Assembly: GCF_024741815.1 (NCBI RefSeq)
Contig: NZ_CP102951.1
Span: forward strand, 5,284,001 to 5,348,000
Direction of reading: 5' to 3'
Source: Pseudomonas sp. LS1212
GTDB lineage: Bacteria; Pseudomonadota; Gammaproteobacteria; Pseudomonadales; Pseudomonadaceae
DNA length: 64,000 nt
Below, piece after piece: positions 7,385-15,417 of the stretch. The stretch's first letter is position 1; every line of letters starts with the position of its first letter. Both the position numbers and the translations under genes were made by a program. Under the pieces are notes generated by a model. That model saw nothing but the letters and a program-made list of their open reading frames with translations, was not told the DNA's origin and searched no databases.

Positions 7385-8362
7385 TTATTCGCCCCAGACA
7401 TCCTTGAGGACGTTCACCCAGTTTTCGCCCATGATCTTGCGCACCACGCGCTCAGAGTGACCGCGCTTGAGCAGGGTCTCGGTGAGGTTGGGGAACTCGC
7501 CCACGGTGCGGATGCCCAGCGGGTTGATGATCTTGCCGAAGTTGGTCAGGCGACGGGCGTAGCCCTTGTCGTGGGTCAGGTATTCGAAGAAATCCTGGCC
7601 GTGGCCCTGGGTGAAGTCGGTACCGATACCGATCGCGTCTTCACCGACGATGTTCATGGTGTATTCGATGGCTTCGGCATAGTCGTCGATGGTCGAATCG
7701 ATGCCCTTGGCCAGGAACGGCGCGAACATGGTCACGCCGACGAAACCGCCGTGATCGGCGATGAACTTCAGCTCTTCATCGGACTTGTTGCGCGGGTGCT
7801 CCTTGAGCCCCGACGGCAGGCAGTGGGAGTAGCACACTGGCTTCTTCGATTCGAGGATGACTTCCTCGGAAGTCTTGGAGCCCACGTGGGACAGGTCGCA
7901 CATGACGCCTGCGCGGTTCATCTCGGCAACGATTTCGCGGCCGAAGCCCGACAGGCCGCCGTCGCGCTCGTAGCAACCGGTGCCTACCAGGTTCTGGGTG
8001 TTGTAGCACATCTGCACGATACCGACGCCCAGTTGCTTGAAGATCTCGACGTAGCCGATCTGGTCTTCGTAGGCGTGGGCATTCTGGAAGCCGAAGAGGA
8101 TGCCGGTCTTGCCCAGCTCCTTGGCCTTGCGAATATCGGCGGTGGTGCGCACCGGCATCACCAGGTCGCTGTTTTCGCGGATCAGTTTCTGGCTGGCGGC
8201 GATGTTGTTGACGGTGGCCTGGAAGCCCTCCCACACCGACACGGTGCAGTTGGCAGCGGTGAGCCCGCCCTTGCGCATGTCTTCGAACAGCTCACGGTTC
8301 CACTTGGCAATGATCAGCCCGTCGATAACGATGCTGTCTGCGTGCAATTCGGCTGGGCTCAT
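7385..8362 (-). CDS. M19 dipeptidase-like protein lacking part of the zinc site
   Basis: A 325-residue homologue of membrane (renal) dipeptidases and the first gene of the dgc operon (PA5396-like). The fold is recognisable end to end: IVIDG at 11-15, GLSGFGREIVAEMNR at 136-150, CDLSHV with H159, YSH with H180, HPRN, and GIGTDF. Several catalytic ligands of the family are changed. The DGHND zinc motif reads DGLII (residues 14-18), and the bridging glutamate of the VEGGH motif is Q93 (GFQNAH). The second pair of zinc histidines is retained. No signal peptide is visible, so it is cytoplasmic. A classic dipeptidase activity is doubtful; it may act on an amine or demethylation intermediate. Confidence 0.85.
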   Translation of the reverse strand: MSPAELHADSIVIDGLIIAKWNRELFEDMRKGGLTAANCTVSVWEGFQATVNNIAASQKLIRENSDLVMPVRTTADIRKAKELGKTGILFGFQNAHAYEDQIGYVEIFKQLGVGIVQMCYNTQNLVGTGCYERDGGLSGFGREIVAEMNRAGVMCDLSHVGSKTSEEVILESKKPVCYSHCLPSGLKEHPRNKSDEELKFIADHGGFVGVTMFAPFLAKGIDSTIDDYAEAIEYTMNIVGEDAIGIGTDFTQGHGQDFFEYLTHDKGYARRLTNFGKIINPLGIRTVGEFPNLTETLLKRGHSERVVRKIMGENWVNVLKDVWGE

Positions 8363-8458
8363 CAGGCTGTCCCCTTATTAGCGATTCATGCGCCGAATCG
8401 TCTGCCGGCGCTTTGGGGCCAGCATATGCCTGAGGGACAGGCGAGCCGGGTGCAAAAA

Positions 8459-8499
8459 CGACAAGGGAATTGCCGAAAGCGTCAAAGGGCGACAAAGGG
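8459..8499 (-). promoter_or_regulatory. Candidate GbdR operator upstream of the dgc operon
   Basis: Upstream of the first dgc-operon gene, CGACAAGGG (8459) is followed 21 bp later by CGTCAAAGGG (8480), and then immediately by CGACAAAGGG (8490). The 21-bp period is typical of AraC-family activators. GbdR of the same family is known to induce this operon in P. aeruginosa. Direct binding here is inferred. Confidence 0.5.
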
Positions 8500-8635
8500 T
8501 GCCCTGCAGCCCACTAACTTCCAACCTGATGGGGCCTGATCGCTGGCGCGCAAACGCAGGCCGGCATCTGTTCTTTGCCCAACACCTAAGCGAGAATCCC
8601 CGCCAGGGTTTTGGACGACTGACGGGATGTCGCAA

Positions 8636-9034
8636 ATGAGATCGATGGTAGTGGTGGTGTTGGCAGTGCTGGCGTTCGGTGCTCAGGCTGAAGAAGAAAG
8701 CACCCCTTGTGACAATGTGGAAACCACTGAGCAGAACTACGACTGCGTCGTGTTCAACAAGAAGACCGCAGAACGCGAGTTGAACGCTGCCTATGATGAG
8801 TTGCTCGACCGGGCAAAATCCCAATATACCGGTAATTCGGCGCAGCTCACCGACTTCACCGCCAGAATCAAGGCCGCCCAGCAACTCTGGATCAAATTGC
8901 GCGATGCCGATTGTGCTGTGGAAACGTTCCAGACAACGAAAGGTACCCAGGACTTTGATATGGCGCAGAACACCTGCCTGGCGCAAAGGAGTGATGAGCG
9001 GTCGGAGTATTTGCAATCGCTGGGGATGGAATGA
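8636..9034 (+). CDS. LprI-like periplasmic protein (DUF1311)
   Basis: About 132 residues from the ATG at 8636; a start at 8627 would add three residues. A short signal peptide (MRSMVVVVLAVLAFGAQA) is followed by the mature LprI/DUF1311 region: paired cysteines (TPCDNVETTEQNYDCV), a helical repeat with AAYDELLDR, and the hallmark AQQLWIKLRDADC near the middle. Related proteins in mycobacteria inhibit lysozyme, so a periplasmic protective role is possible. It stands alone, divergent from the dgc operon, with about 264 bases between them. Confidence 0.75.
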   Translation: MRSMVVVVLAVLAFGAQAEEESTPCDNVETTEQNYDCVVFNKKTAERELNAAYDELLDRAKSQYTGNSAQLTDFTARIKAAQQLWIKLRDADCAVETFQTTKGTQDFDMAQNTCLAQRSDERSEYLQSLGME

Positions 9035-9140
9035 AATAAGGCGCCAGGCAGAGCTGTCAACTATCAGAACTGACAGGTACACCTTGACCTGGCGATGAGT
9101 GAGACTAGGCTGACTATTGGCCTGCCCCACGGATCGCACT

Positions 9141-9971
9141 ATGCAATCACTCGCCGCCGCCCCCACCTATGCACTAGTGATCTTTGCCGCCATTGTGGTG
9201 CTGCTCGAAGTCGGAAGGCGGATAGGCGAACGTCAATTGAGCCTCGACCCCGTAGGCGCCCGCACCGGTATCGGCGCGATCGAAGGCGCGGTTTTCGGCC
9301 TGCTGGCGTTGCTCATCGCATTTACCTTTTCCGGTGCAGCCAGCAGGCTGGATGACCGGCGCACCCTGATTACCGAAGAGGTCAACGCCATCGGCACTGC
9401 ATGGTTGCGTCTGGACTTGCTTCCACCGGCCAACCAGCCAGCATTGCGGCAGTTGATGCGCGACTATGTCGATGCCCGAATTGCCTTCTATCAAGGCCTG
9501 ACGGACAAGCAAACAGCGGCGCAGGAAAATGCGCGAGCAATGGCAGCACAACTGAATATCTGGAAACAGACTGTGGCCGCAGTACAGCAAATGCCAAGCC
9601 CGCCGCTGGGTATAAGCGTGCTACAGGCGCTCAATGAAATGATCGATATCACCACCACCCGCAGTGTGGCCCTCAAGACTCACCCGCCTTTGATTATCTA
9701 CCTGATGCTCCTGGCGCTGATGCTGGTCAGCGCCCTGCTGATCGGTTTTGGCATGGCCGGCTCAGCCAGGCGTAACTGGCTGCATGGCACTGGGTATGCG
9801 CTGGTCATGGTCAGCGTGATGTATGTCATCCTGGATTTCGAATTTCCACGGCTCGGCATTATTCGTGTCGATCAGTTCGACCAAATCATGCTCAATCAAC
9901 GCAAGAGTATGGATGAAGCAAACGCAATTATTCCCACTCTCATAGAACCGTCGCTCTATCGAAATATATAG
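9141..9971 (+). CDS. DUF4239-type inner membrane protein
   Basis: About 276 residues from the ATG at 9141; an in-frame ATG at 9117 is possible. Four hydrophobic segments are visible: ALVIFAAIVVLLEVG near the N-terminus, GAVFGLLALLIAFTF around residue 50, and the pair LIIYLMLLALMLVSALLIGFG / GYALVMVSVMYVILDF toward the C-terminus. The 100-residue polar region between the second and third segments contains EEVNAIGTAWLRLDLLP, typical of the bestrophin-like DUF4239 group. The molecular role is unknown. It is a single gene with no operon partners. Confidence 0.7.
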   Translation: MQSLAAAPTYALVIFAAIVVLLEVGRRIGERQLSLDPVGARTGIGAIEGAVFGLLALLIAFTFSGAASRLDDRRTLITEEVNAIGTAWLRLDLLPPANQPALRQLMRDYVDARIAFYQGLTDKQTAAQENARAMAAQLNIWKQTVAAVQQMPSPPLGISVLQALNEMIDITTTRSVALKTHPPLIIYLMLLALMLVSALLIGFGMAGSARRNWLHGTGYALVMVSVMYVILDFEFPRLGIIRVDQFDQIMLNQRKSMDEANAIIPTLIEPSLYRNI

Positions 9972-10032
9972 TCACCGTCAGCCGTCTTATGCAGACTAAA
10001 GCTGTATTTCTGCGAGCTAACAAGGCGTTTCA

Positions 10033-10455
10033 ATGAAAATCTGCGGCATCGAAATCAAAGGCAGCGAAGCGATCTTCGCCGTAGCGACTTTTCAGGACAA
10101 GGCGCCTGAACACCTCGCCGTTGCCACCAAAAAAATCGCTCTGGAAGACGACGATGAGGCTACGAACGTCAAAGCCTTCGCCGCACTCGTGGAGCGCTTC
10201 GTGAAGGACAACGGCATCGATCGCATCGCCATCAAGAAGCGCAGCAAGAAAGGCGAGTTCGCCGGTGGCCCGACGACCTTCAAGATCGAAGGGGTGCTGC
10301 AGCTGCTGAGCGATTGCCAGGTCATGCTGGTTTCGCCGCAAACCGTCAGCGCGCAGAGCAAGAAATTCGACTTTGCCCTGCCCGCGTCGCTGAACAAGTA
10401 CCAGCATGAGGCCTATAAGACAGCCTGCGCGGTACTGATGAAAGCCTCCGCTTGA
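10033..10455 (+). CDS. DUF3010 family protein
   Basis: A 140-residue cytoplasmic protein starting MKICGIEIKGSEAIFAV. The motifs IDRIAIKKRSKKGEFAGGPTTFKIEG (about 60-86) and SPQTVSAQSKK resemble an RNase-H/RuvC-like core as found in DUF3010 proteins. The family has no assigned function. It converges on the chemoreceptor gene, with 13 bases between the stop codons. Confidence 0.75.
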   Translation: MKICGIEIKGSEAIFAVATFQDKAPEHLAVATKKIALEDDDEATNVKAFAALVERFVKDNGIDRIAIKKRSKKGEFAGGPTTFKIEGVLQLLSDCQVMLVSPQTVSAQSKKFDFALPASLNKYQHEAYKTACAVLMKASA

Positions 10456-10468
10456 AGCACAGTCAGGC

Positions 10469-12076
10469 TTAAGTCTGGAAGAGTGAAACCGACGTCTGCA
10501 TGGTCGCCGCCACGCTATCCAGACGCTGAGCCGCCTGCGCCAGATCGCGTGCGGCGCGGTTGTTATGCTGCGACATCTGGGCAATTTGCTCGACCCGTTG
10601 TGCCACCTCGCTGCTGGCCTTCGACTGCTCGCCTATGGTCTGGGAGATTTCATCGACCACCACCGCTGCACGCTGGGCGCCTGCGCGAATCTCACTGATT
10701 GATTCACCGGCCTGGCGCGCCAGATCGACACCATCATTGACCCGGCTGACCCCGGTTTGCATGCTGTTCACCGCCTGCTCGGTGCTACCGCGGATGCGCT
10801 GGATCATCCCGGTGATTTCCTGGGTCGATTGCGCGGTGCGCGCAGCCAGGCTGCGAACCTCATCGGCCACCACCGCGAAACCGCGTCCGGCCTCGCCTGC
10901 GCGCGCCGCTTCGATGGCCGCGTTAAGCGCCAACAGGTTGGTCTGTTCGGCGATGCTCTTGATCACCTGGATGATCGAGTAGATCTCCTCCGAGGACTGG
11001 CCGAGCGCGGTGATGGTGGACGAGGACTCGTTGACCGCGTCAGCGATCCGGTTCATGCCCTCGACCACCCCGAGAATCACCTGGCCACCACTGCCGGCCA
11101 GCTGTTCCGAATGCGCGGAAATGGTCTGTGCACTACGTGCGTGCTCGGCGATCTGGTCGATGTTGGTGATCATCTGTTCCATCGCCGCCGCCATGTTGGT
11201 GGCGCTATCGGACTGCTCGCCGGTGTCTTGCACCATGCTTTGCGAGATGTCGTTCAAGGCGTGTGCGGTGTGGCGCAACTGCTCACTTTCGGCACGGATG
11301 GTTTCGATCATCTGGCGCAGGTAATTTTGCATGTCCGCCAGCGCCTGTTGCAGATGACCAGCCTCGTCGTTGCTGTCGATGACAATGTTGTTGCTCAGGT
11401 TCCCCCGTGCAATCGAGCGAGCCACGGCGATGCTCTGCTCAAGCGGTCGCAGCACCGCCCTCATCAATTGGTGGCTCAACAGACCGAGCAGGCCGCAGAC
11501 CATCAGTATGCCGATAACCAACCACCAGGCCGATTGCTCCACCGCGGCATCGCTGGCGCTGCGAGTGTGGGCGACTTGCTGTTCGATCCGAGCGCTGAGT
11601 GCCTCGTTCTTCTCTTCCAGTTCGCTGAAAACGCGCTCAAAAGCCGGCAGCTCCGCGCGCGCGCCCGTCGGGTCTTTCAGGGCCAGCTCGACAATTCGTT
11701 CGGTCTGACCGATATAGGCGGTGAGCGTTGGTTGCAATGCGCCGAGTTCACGCTTGATTTCGGCGTCGAGCGGCAGGTTGGCATTCGTATTCAACACTCG
11801 CTGAAAGCGCTCGGCATGCTCGCGCAGATCGCGGCGTACCTGCTCTGCCGAGGCAGCATCGGTATTGCCCGCAAGGAACGCGGTCAACACATCGGCACGC
11901 AGGGCGTCGTGCATCATGTCGCCTTCAAGATGGTTGCGTAGCGCGCTGGCATTGAGTTCTGTCTCGGCCAGAGCCGCAGCCAATCGAACCTGCCCCAGGT
12001 AGCCGATACCGCCGAGAGTAGCGGCGGCCAGCACACTGACAATGGCAAAACCCATCATTTTCTGGCGAAAGCTCAT
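10469..12076 (-). CDS. Methyl-accepting chemotaxis protein
   Basis: A 535-residue transmembrane chemoreceptor. TM1 is about residues 9-28. The periplasmic ligand-binding domain (about 29-182) looks like an all-helical four-helix bundle. TM2 is about 183-202, and a HAMP linker follows to about 255 (LRPLEQSIAVARSIARGN). The cytoplasmic signalling hairpin has the conserved tip AARAGEAGRGFAVVADEVRSLA. The ATG at 12076 follows AAGGTAACCTC and is chosen over an upstream alternative. It overlaps the stop of a 47-codon ORF that follows cdhR, so it may be cotranscribed with the carnitine regulator. Ligand specificity is unknown; quaternary amines are a reasonable guess from context only. Confidence 0.9.
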   Translation of the reverse strand: MSFRQKMMGFAIVSVLAAATLGGIGYLGQVRLAAALAETELNASALRNHLEGDMMHDALRADVLTAFLAGNTDAASAEQVRRDLREHAERFQRVLNTNANLPLDAEIKRELGALQPTLTAYIGQTERIVELALKDPTGARAELPAFERVFSELEEKNEALSARIEQQVAHTRSASDAAVEQSAWWLVIGILMVCGLLGLLSHQLMRAVLRPLEQSIAVARSIARGNLSNNIVIDSNDEAGHLQQALADMQNYLRQMIETIRAESEQLRHTAHALNDISQSMVQDTGEQSDSATNMAAAMEQMITNIDQIAEHARSAQTISAHSEQLAGSGGQVILGVVEGMNRIADAVNESSSTITALGQSSEEIYSIIQVIKSIAEQTNLLALNAAIEAARAGEAGRGFAVVADEVRSLAARTAQSTQEITGMIQRIRGSTEQAVNSMQTGVSRVNDGVDLARQAGESISEIRAGAQRAAVVVDEISQTIGEQSKASSEVAQRVEQIAQMSQHNNRAARDLAQAAQRLDSVAATMQTSVSLFQT

Positions 12077-12216
12077 GAGGTTACCTTTTTTATTTTGGTT
12101 GGATGGCCATGGGCAGGCGTCGCTCTGCATGAGTTGCCCAGATTAATCATCGGCCTGCCCGGGTGTTCCTTGAGGTATTTCGTCGCCTCGACCAAGCGCA
12201 GCAAAGCCGGCTTCAT
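12073..12216 (-). CDS. Possible 47-residue ORF overlapping cdhR and the chemoreceptor gene
   Basis: The reading frame starts MKPALLRLVEATKYLKEHPG and ends KIKKVTS. Its ATG overlaps the cdhR stop as ATGA, and its TGA overlaps the chemoreceptor ATG as ATGA. This arrangement is typical of translationally coupled genes. The first 20 residues could form an amphipathic helix; no family is recognised. It could equally be a chance open frame or the relic of a longer gene. Confidence 0.4.
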   Translation of the reverse strand: MKPALLRLVEATKYLKEHPGRPMINLGNSCRATPAHGHPTKIKKVTS

Positions 12217-13184
12217 TTGGGCAAAACGGCACTGTCCATCCCGTCGCGCTCCCGGTGCCGATCCTCCCGCGGGCAGCGCGCATACCGCGCGCGGTAACTG
12301 CGGGTGAAATACGACGGCGACTCAAAGCCGCAGGCGATGCTCACTTCCAGCACACTCATGTCGGTCTGGCGCAGCAGCTGTCGGGCCTTTTCCAGCCGCA
12401 GGCGCAGGTAGAAGTTGCTGGGGGTGTCCTTGAGGTGCAGGCGGAACAGTCGCTCCAGCTGACGCCGGGTCACGTTGATGGATTCGGCCAGGGCCAGGGT
12501 GCTCAAGGGCGGCTCGGTGTTGTGCTCCATCTCGCCAATGACCTGCACCAGCTTCTTGTTGCTGATGCCGTAACGAGAAGCCACCTGCATGCGCTGGTGG
12601 TCCTGGCGGGGGCGGATGCGGCCGAGCACGAATTGTTCGGAGACCTGGATCGCAAGTTCAGGGCCATGGGCCTGGGCGATCAGATCGAGCATCAGGTCGA
12701 TGGAGGCGGTACCACCGGCCGAGGTGATGCGGCGGCGGTCGATTTCGAAGAGTTCCTGGGTCGCGTCCAGCTGTGGATAAGACTCCTTGAACGCATCCAG
12801 TGCTTCCCAGTGCAGGGTCATCCGGTAGCCGTCGAGCAGCCCGGCCTCGGCCAGGATGAAACTGCCGGTGTCGATACCGCCCAGCGTCACGCCTTCATGG
12901 TCGAGGCGCCGCAACCAATGGTGCAGCGTGGAAGTGAAGGCTTGCAGCGGCTCGAAGCCGGCCACCACCAGCAGGGTCGCGCCTTTGTGCAGGTTTTCCA
13001 GCGCCGCATCGGCGTTGACCGACATGCCGTTGCTTGCCAGCACTGCGCCACCATCCAGACTCAGCACATGCCAGCGGTACAGCTCGCCACGAAAGCGATT
13101 GGCCACCCGTAGCGGTTCCACGGCAGAAATGAAGCCGATGGCAGAGAAACCGGGCAACAACAAAAAGTAAAAGTCTTGAGACAT
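12213..13184 (-). CDS. cdhR: CdhR, AraC-family activator of carnitine catabolism
   Basis: A 323-residue GATase1-like/AraC regulator. The N-terminal 190 residues form a DJ-1/PfpI-like domain (FYFLLLPGFSAIGFISAVEPLRVANRF). The C-terminal 100 residues carry two helix-turn-helix motifs (LALAESINVTRRQLERLFRLHLKDTP and SVLEVSIACGFESPSYFTRSYRARY). The start ATG at 13184 is chosen because homologous GATase-type regulators begin with this strand; longer frames upstream run into the promoter region. It is divergent from caiX. In P. aeruginosa CdhR (PA5389) activates the caiX-cdhCAB operon in response to carnitine. The 21-bp-period repeat in the shared intergenic region is its likely site. Confidence 0.92.
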   Translation of the reverse strand: MSQDFYFLLLPGFSAIGFISAVEPLRVANRFRGELYRWHVLSLDGGAVLASNGMSVNADAALENLHKGATLLVVAGFEPLQAFTSTLHHWLRRLDHEGVTLGGIDTGSFILAEAGLLDGYRMTLHWEALDAFKESYPQLDATQELFEIDRRRITSAGGTASIDLMLDLIAQAHGPELAIQVSEQFVLGRIRPRQDHQRMQVASRYGISNKKLVQVIGEMEHNTEPPLSTLALAESINVTRRQLERLFRLHLKDTPSNFYLRLRLEKARQLLRQTDMSVLEVSIACGFESPSYFTRSYRARYARCPREDRHRERDGMDSAVLPK

Positions 13185-13243
13185 GCGCTGAACTCGTCGA
13201 CGACCTTGCAATAAGCACGGAATAGTCCAGTTAATAACGTGCA

Positions 13244-13278
13244 GGTCGCCACTGTGCAAGTGCTGGTCGCCACTGTGC
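13244..13278. promoter_or_regulatory. Candidate CdhR operator (tandem 14-mers, 21-bp period)
   Basis: GGTCGCCACTGTGC occurs twice without mismatch, at 13244-13257 and 13265-13278. The starts are exactly two helical turns (21 bp) apart, on the same helix face. It lies in the cdhR-caiX divergent intergenic region, about 100 bases upstream of the caiX start. The spacing is what AraC-family activators recognise. Confidence 0.7.
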
Positions 13279-13370
13279 GATTTTCCGAAGGTTTTACTGC
13301 GTAATTTGTCCACACGGTGCACAGACACCGCCCCCCTATAACAATTAGAACTGCCGTTAGAGGAGCCATC

Positions 13371-14318
13371 ATGAAAAGACTGATCAGCTGCTGTCTGCTG
13401 ATGCTCACCGGTACCACGATGCTCAGCAACAGCGCCGTCGCCGCCGAACCCGCCGAATGCAAAAACGTACGCCTTGGCGTGGTGAACTGGACCGACGTGA
13501 TCGCCACCAGCGCCATGACCCAAGTGCTACTCGACGGCCTGGGCTACAAGACCAAACAAACCAGCGCTTCCCAACAGATCATTTTCGCCGGCATCCGCGA
13601 CCAGCGCCTGGACATGTTCCTGGGCTACTGGAACCCGCTGATGACCCAGACCATCACCCCCTTCGTGGAGCAACAACAAGTCAAGGTGCTGGCCGAACCC
13701 AGCCTCAAGGACGCACGGGCAACCCTGGCAGTGCCGAGCTACCTGGCTGACAAGGGCCTGAAAACCTTCGCCGACATCGCCAGGTTCGAAAAGGAGCTGG
13801 ACGGCAAGATCTATGGCATCGAGCCCGGCTCGGGCGCCAATACCCAGATCAAGGAAATGATCGCGAAAAACCAGTTTGGCCTGGGCAAGTTCCAGCTCGT
13901 CGAATCCAGTGAAGCCGGCATGCTCTCGGCGGTAACACGCGCCGTGAAGCGCAACGAAGCGATCGTGTTCTTCGGCTGGGCGCCGCACCCGATGAACGTC
14001 AACCAGAAAATGACCTACCTCACCGGCAGCGATGACGCCCTGGGCCCGAACGAAGGCATGGCCACGGTCTGGACCGTGACCGCGCCGGACTATGCCAGCC
14101 GCTGCCCGAACGTGAGCAAGCTGCTGAGCAACCTGACCTTCAGCGCCGAAGACGAGAGCCGGATGATGCAGCCGCTGCTCGACCACAAGGACGCACTGGA
14201 GTCGGCCCGGCAGTGGCTCAAGGACCACCCTCAGGACAAGCAGCGCTGGCTTGACGGCGTGACCACCTTCGATGGCAAGCCTGCGGCCGAAAACCTGAAC
14301 CTGACCAGCAACAACTAA
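13371..14318 (+). CDS. caiX: CaiX, periplasmic carnitine-binding protein
   Basis: A 315-residue OpuAC/ProX-type solute-binding protein. A signal peptide of about 24 residues (LISCCLLMLTGTTMLSNSAVAA) is followed by VRLGVVNWTDVIATSAMTQVLLDGLGYKT. Tryptophan-bearing loops such as FLGYWNPL and FFGWAPHPMNVN are typical of aromatic boxes that hold trimethylammonium groups. The ATG at 13371 is preceded by GAGGAG. It resembles CbcX across its length. In P. aeruginosa CaiX delivers carnitine to the CbcWV permease/ATPase, which is encoded 8 kb away here. It is the first gene of the caiX-cdhC-cdhA-cdhB run. Confidence 0.92.
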   Translation: MKRLISCCLLMLTGTTMLSNSAVAAEPAECKNVRLGVVNWTDVIATSAMTQVLLDGLGYKTKQTSASQQIIFAGIRDQRLDMFLGYWNPLMTQTITPFVEQQQVKVLAEPSLKDARATLAVPSYLADKGLKTFADIARFEKELDGKIYGIEPGSGANTQIKEMIAKNQFGLGKFQLVESSEAGMLSAVTRAVKRNEAIVFFGWAPHPMNVNQKMTYLTGSDDALGPNEGMATVWTVTAPDYASRCPNVSKLLSNLTFSAEDESRMMQPLLDHKDALESARQWLKDHPQDKQRWLDGVTTFDGKPAAENLNLTSNN

Positions 14319-14324
14319 CCCCCA

Positions 14325-14431
14325 TGTAGCCGCTGCCGCAGGCTGCGCTCGCGTGCGAAGCAGGCGCAGGATTTCGAGATCGCCGGGGAGCCCCTGCGGG
14401 ACTCCAGCGCAGCCTGGCGGCAGCGGCTACA
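14325..14431. repeat. TGTAGCCGCTG intergenic element, copy 1
   Basis: A 107-bp element with long imperfect terminal inverted repeats. It begins TGTAGCCGCTGCCGCAGG and ends with the complementary GCGGCAGCGGCTACA. It lies between caiX and cdhC, where it could fold in mRNA and attenuate read-through from the highly expressed binding-protein gene. Confidence 0.85.
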
Positions 14432-14502
14432 AAACCCCATTCGCCATCTGCGCAGCCTCTTGAGGCTGTGCAACGAACAACAACGCCTGAAGGAACCCAA
14501 CC

Positions 14503-15387
14503 ATGAACCACGACGTCATCATCACCTGCGCACTCACCGGTGCTGGCGACACCACGGGCAAAAGCCACCTTGTCCCGGTCACCCCCAAACAAATCGCCGC
14601 CGCCGCGGTGGAAGCAGCCAAGGCCGGCGCCACCGTGGTGCACTGCCATGTCCGCGACCCCGAGACCGGCAAGTTCAGCCGCGACGTCGCCCTCTATCGC
14701 GAAGTCATGGAGCGTATTCGTGAGTCCGACGTGGACATCATCGTCAACCTTACTGCCGGCATGGGCGGCGACCTGGAGATCGGCCCGGGCGAGAGCCCCA
14801 TGGAATTCGGCCCGAACACCGACCTGGTCGGCCCGCTGACCCGCCTGGCCCACGTCGAAGAACTGCTCCCGGAAATCTGCACCCTGGACTGCGGCACCCT
14901 GAATTTCGGCGACGGCGACACCATTTACGTCTCCACCCCGGCACAACTGCGTGCCGGCGCCAAGCGCATCACCGAACTGGGCGTGAAAGCCGAGCTGGAA
15001 ATCTTCGACACCGGTCATTTGTGGTTCGCCAAACAAATGATCAAGGAAGGCCTGCTCGACGACCCGCTGTTCCAGCTGTGCCTGGGCATCCCATGGGGCG
15101 CGCCGGCCGACACCACCACCATGAAGGCCATGGTCGACAACCTGCCTGCGGGCGCGACCTGGGCCGGCTTCGGCATCGGCCGCATGCAAATGCCGATGGC
15201 CGCTCAAGCGGTGCTGCTCGGCGGTAACGTGCGGGTCGGCCTGGAAGACAACCTGTGGCTCGATCGCGGCGTGCTGGCCAGCAACGGCCAATTGGTCGAA
15301 CGCGCCACGGAGATCCTCAGCCGCCTGGGTGCCCGCGTACTGACGCCCGCCGAAGGCCGCGCCAAGATGAACCTGACCCGCCGCTGA
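14503..15387 (+). CDS. cdhC: CdhC, 3-dehydrocarnitine cleavage enzyme (BKACE/DUF849)
   Basis: A 294-residue beta-keto acid cleavage enzyme. It condenses 3-dehydrocarnitine with acetyl-CoA to give betainyl-CoA and acetoacetate. The Zn-binding pair H46/H48 is visible in VVHCHVRDPETG. Other family motifs are VNLTAGMGGD (about 80-90), CTLDCGTLNFG and LGIPWGAPADTTTMKAM. Start ATG follows AAGGA at suitable spacing. It lies 184 bases after caiX, the gap being mostly a repeat element, and 30 bases before cdhA. The assignment to the carnitine branch rests on neighbours as well as family. Confidence 0.93.
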   Translation: MNHDVIITCALTGAGDTTGKSHLVPVTPKQIAAAAVEAAKAGATVVHCHVRDPETGKFSRDVALYREVMERIRESDVDIIVNLTAGMGGDLEIGPGESPMEFGPNTDLVGPLTRLAHVEELLPEICTLDCGTLNFGDGDTIYVSTPAQLRAGAKRITELGVKAELEIFDTGHLWFAKQMIKEGLLDDPLFQLCLGIPWGAPADTTTMKAMVDNLPAGATWAGFGIGRMQMPMAAQAVLLGGNVRVGLEDNLWLDRGVLASNGQLVERATEILSRLGARVLTPAEGRAKMNLTRR

Positions 15388-15417
15388 TCCCGTCACCCAC
15401 TCATTCAGGAATTCATA

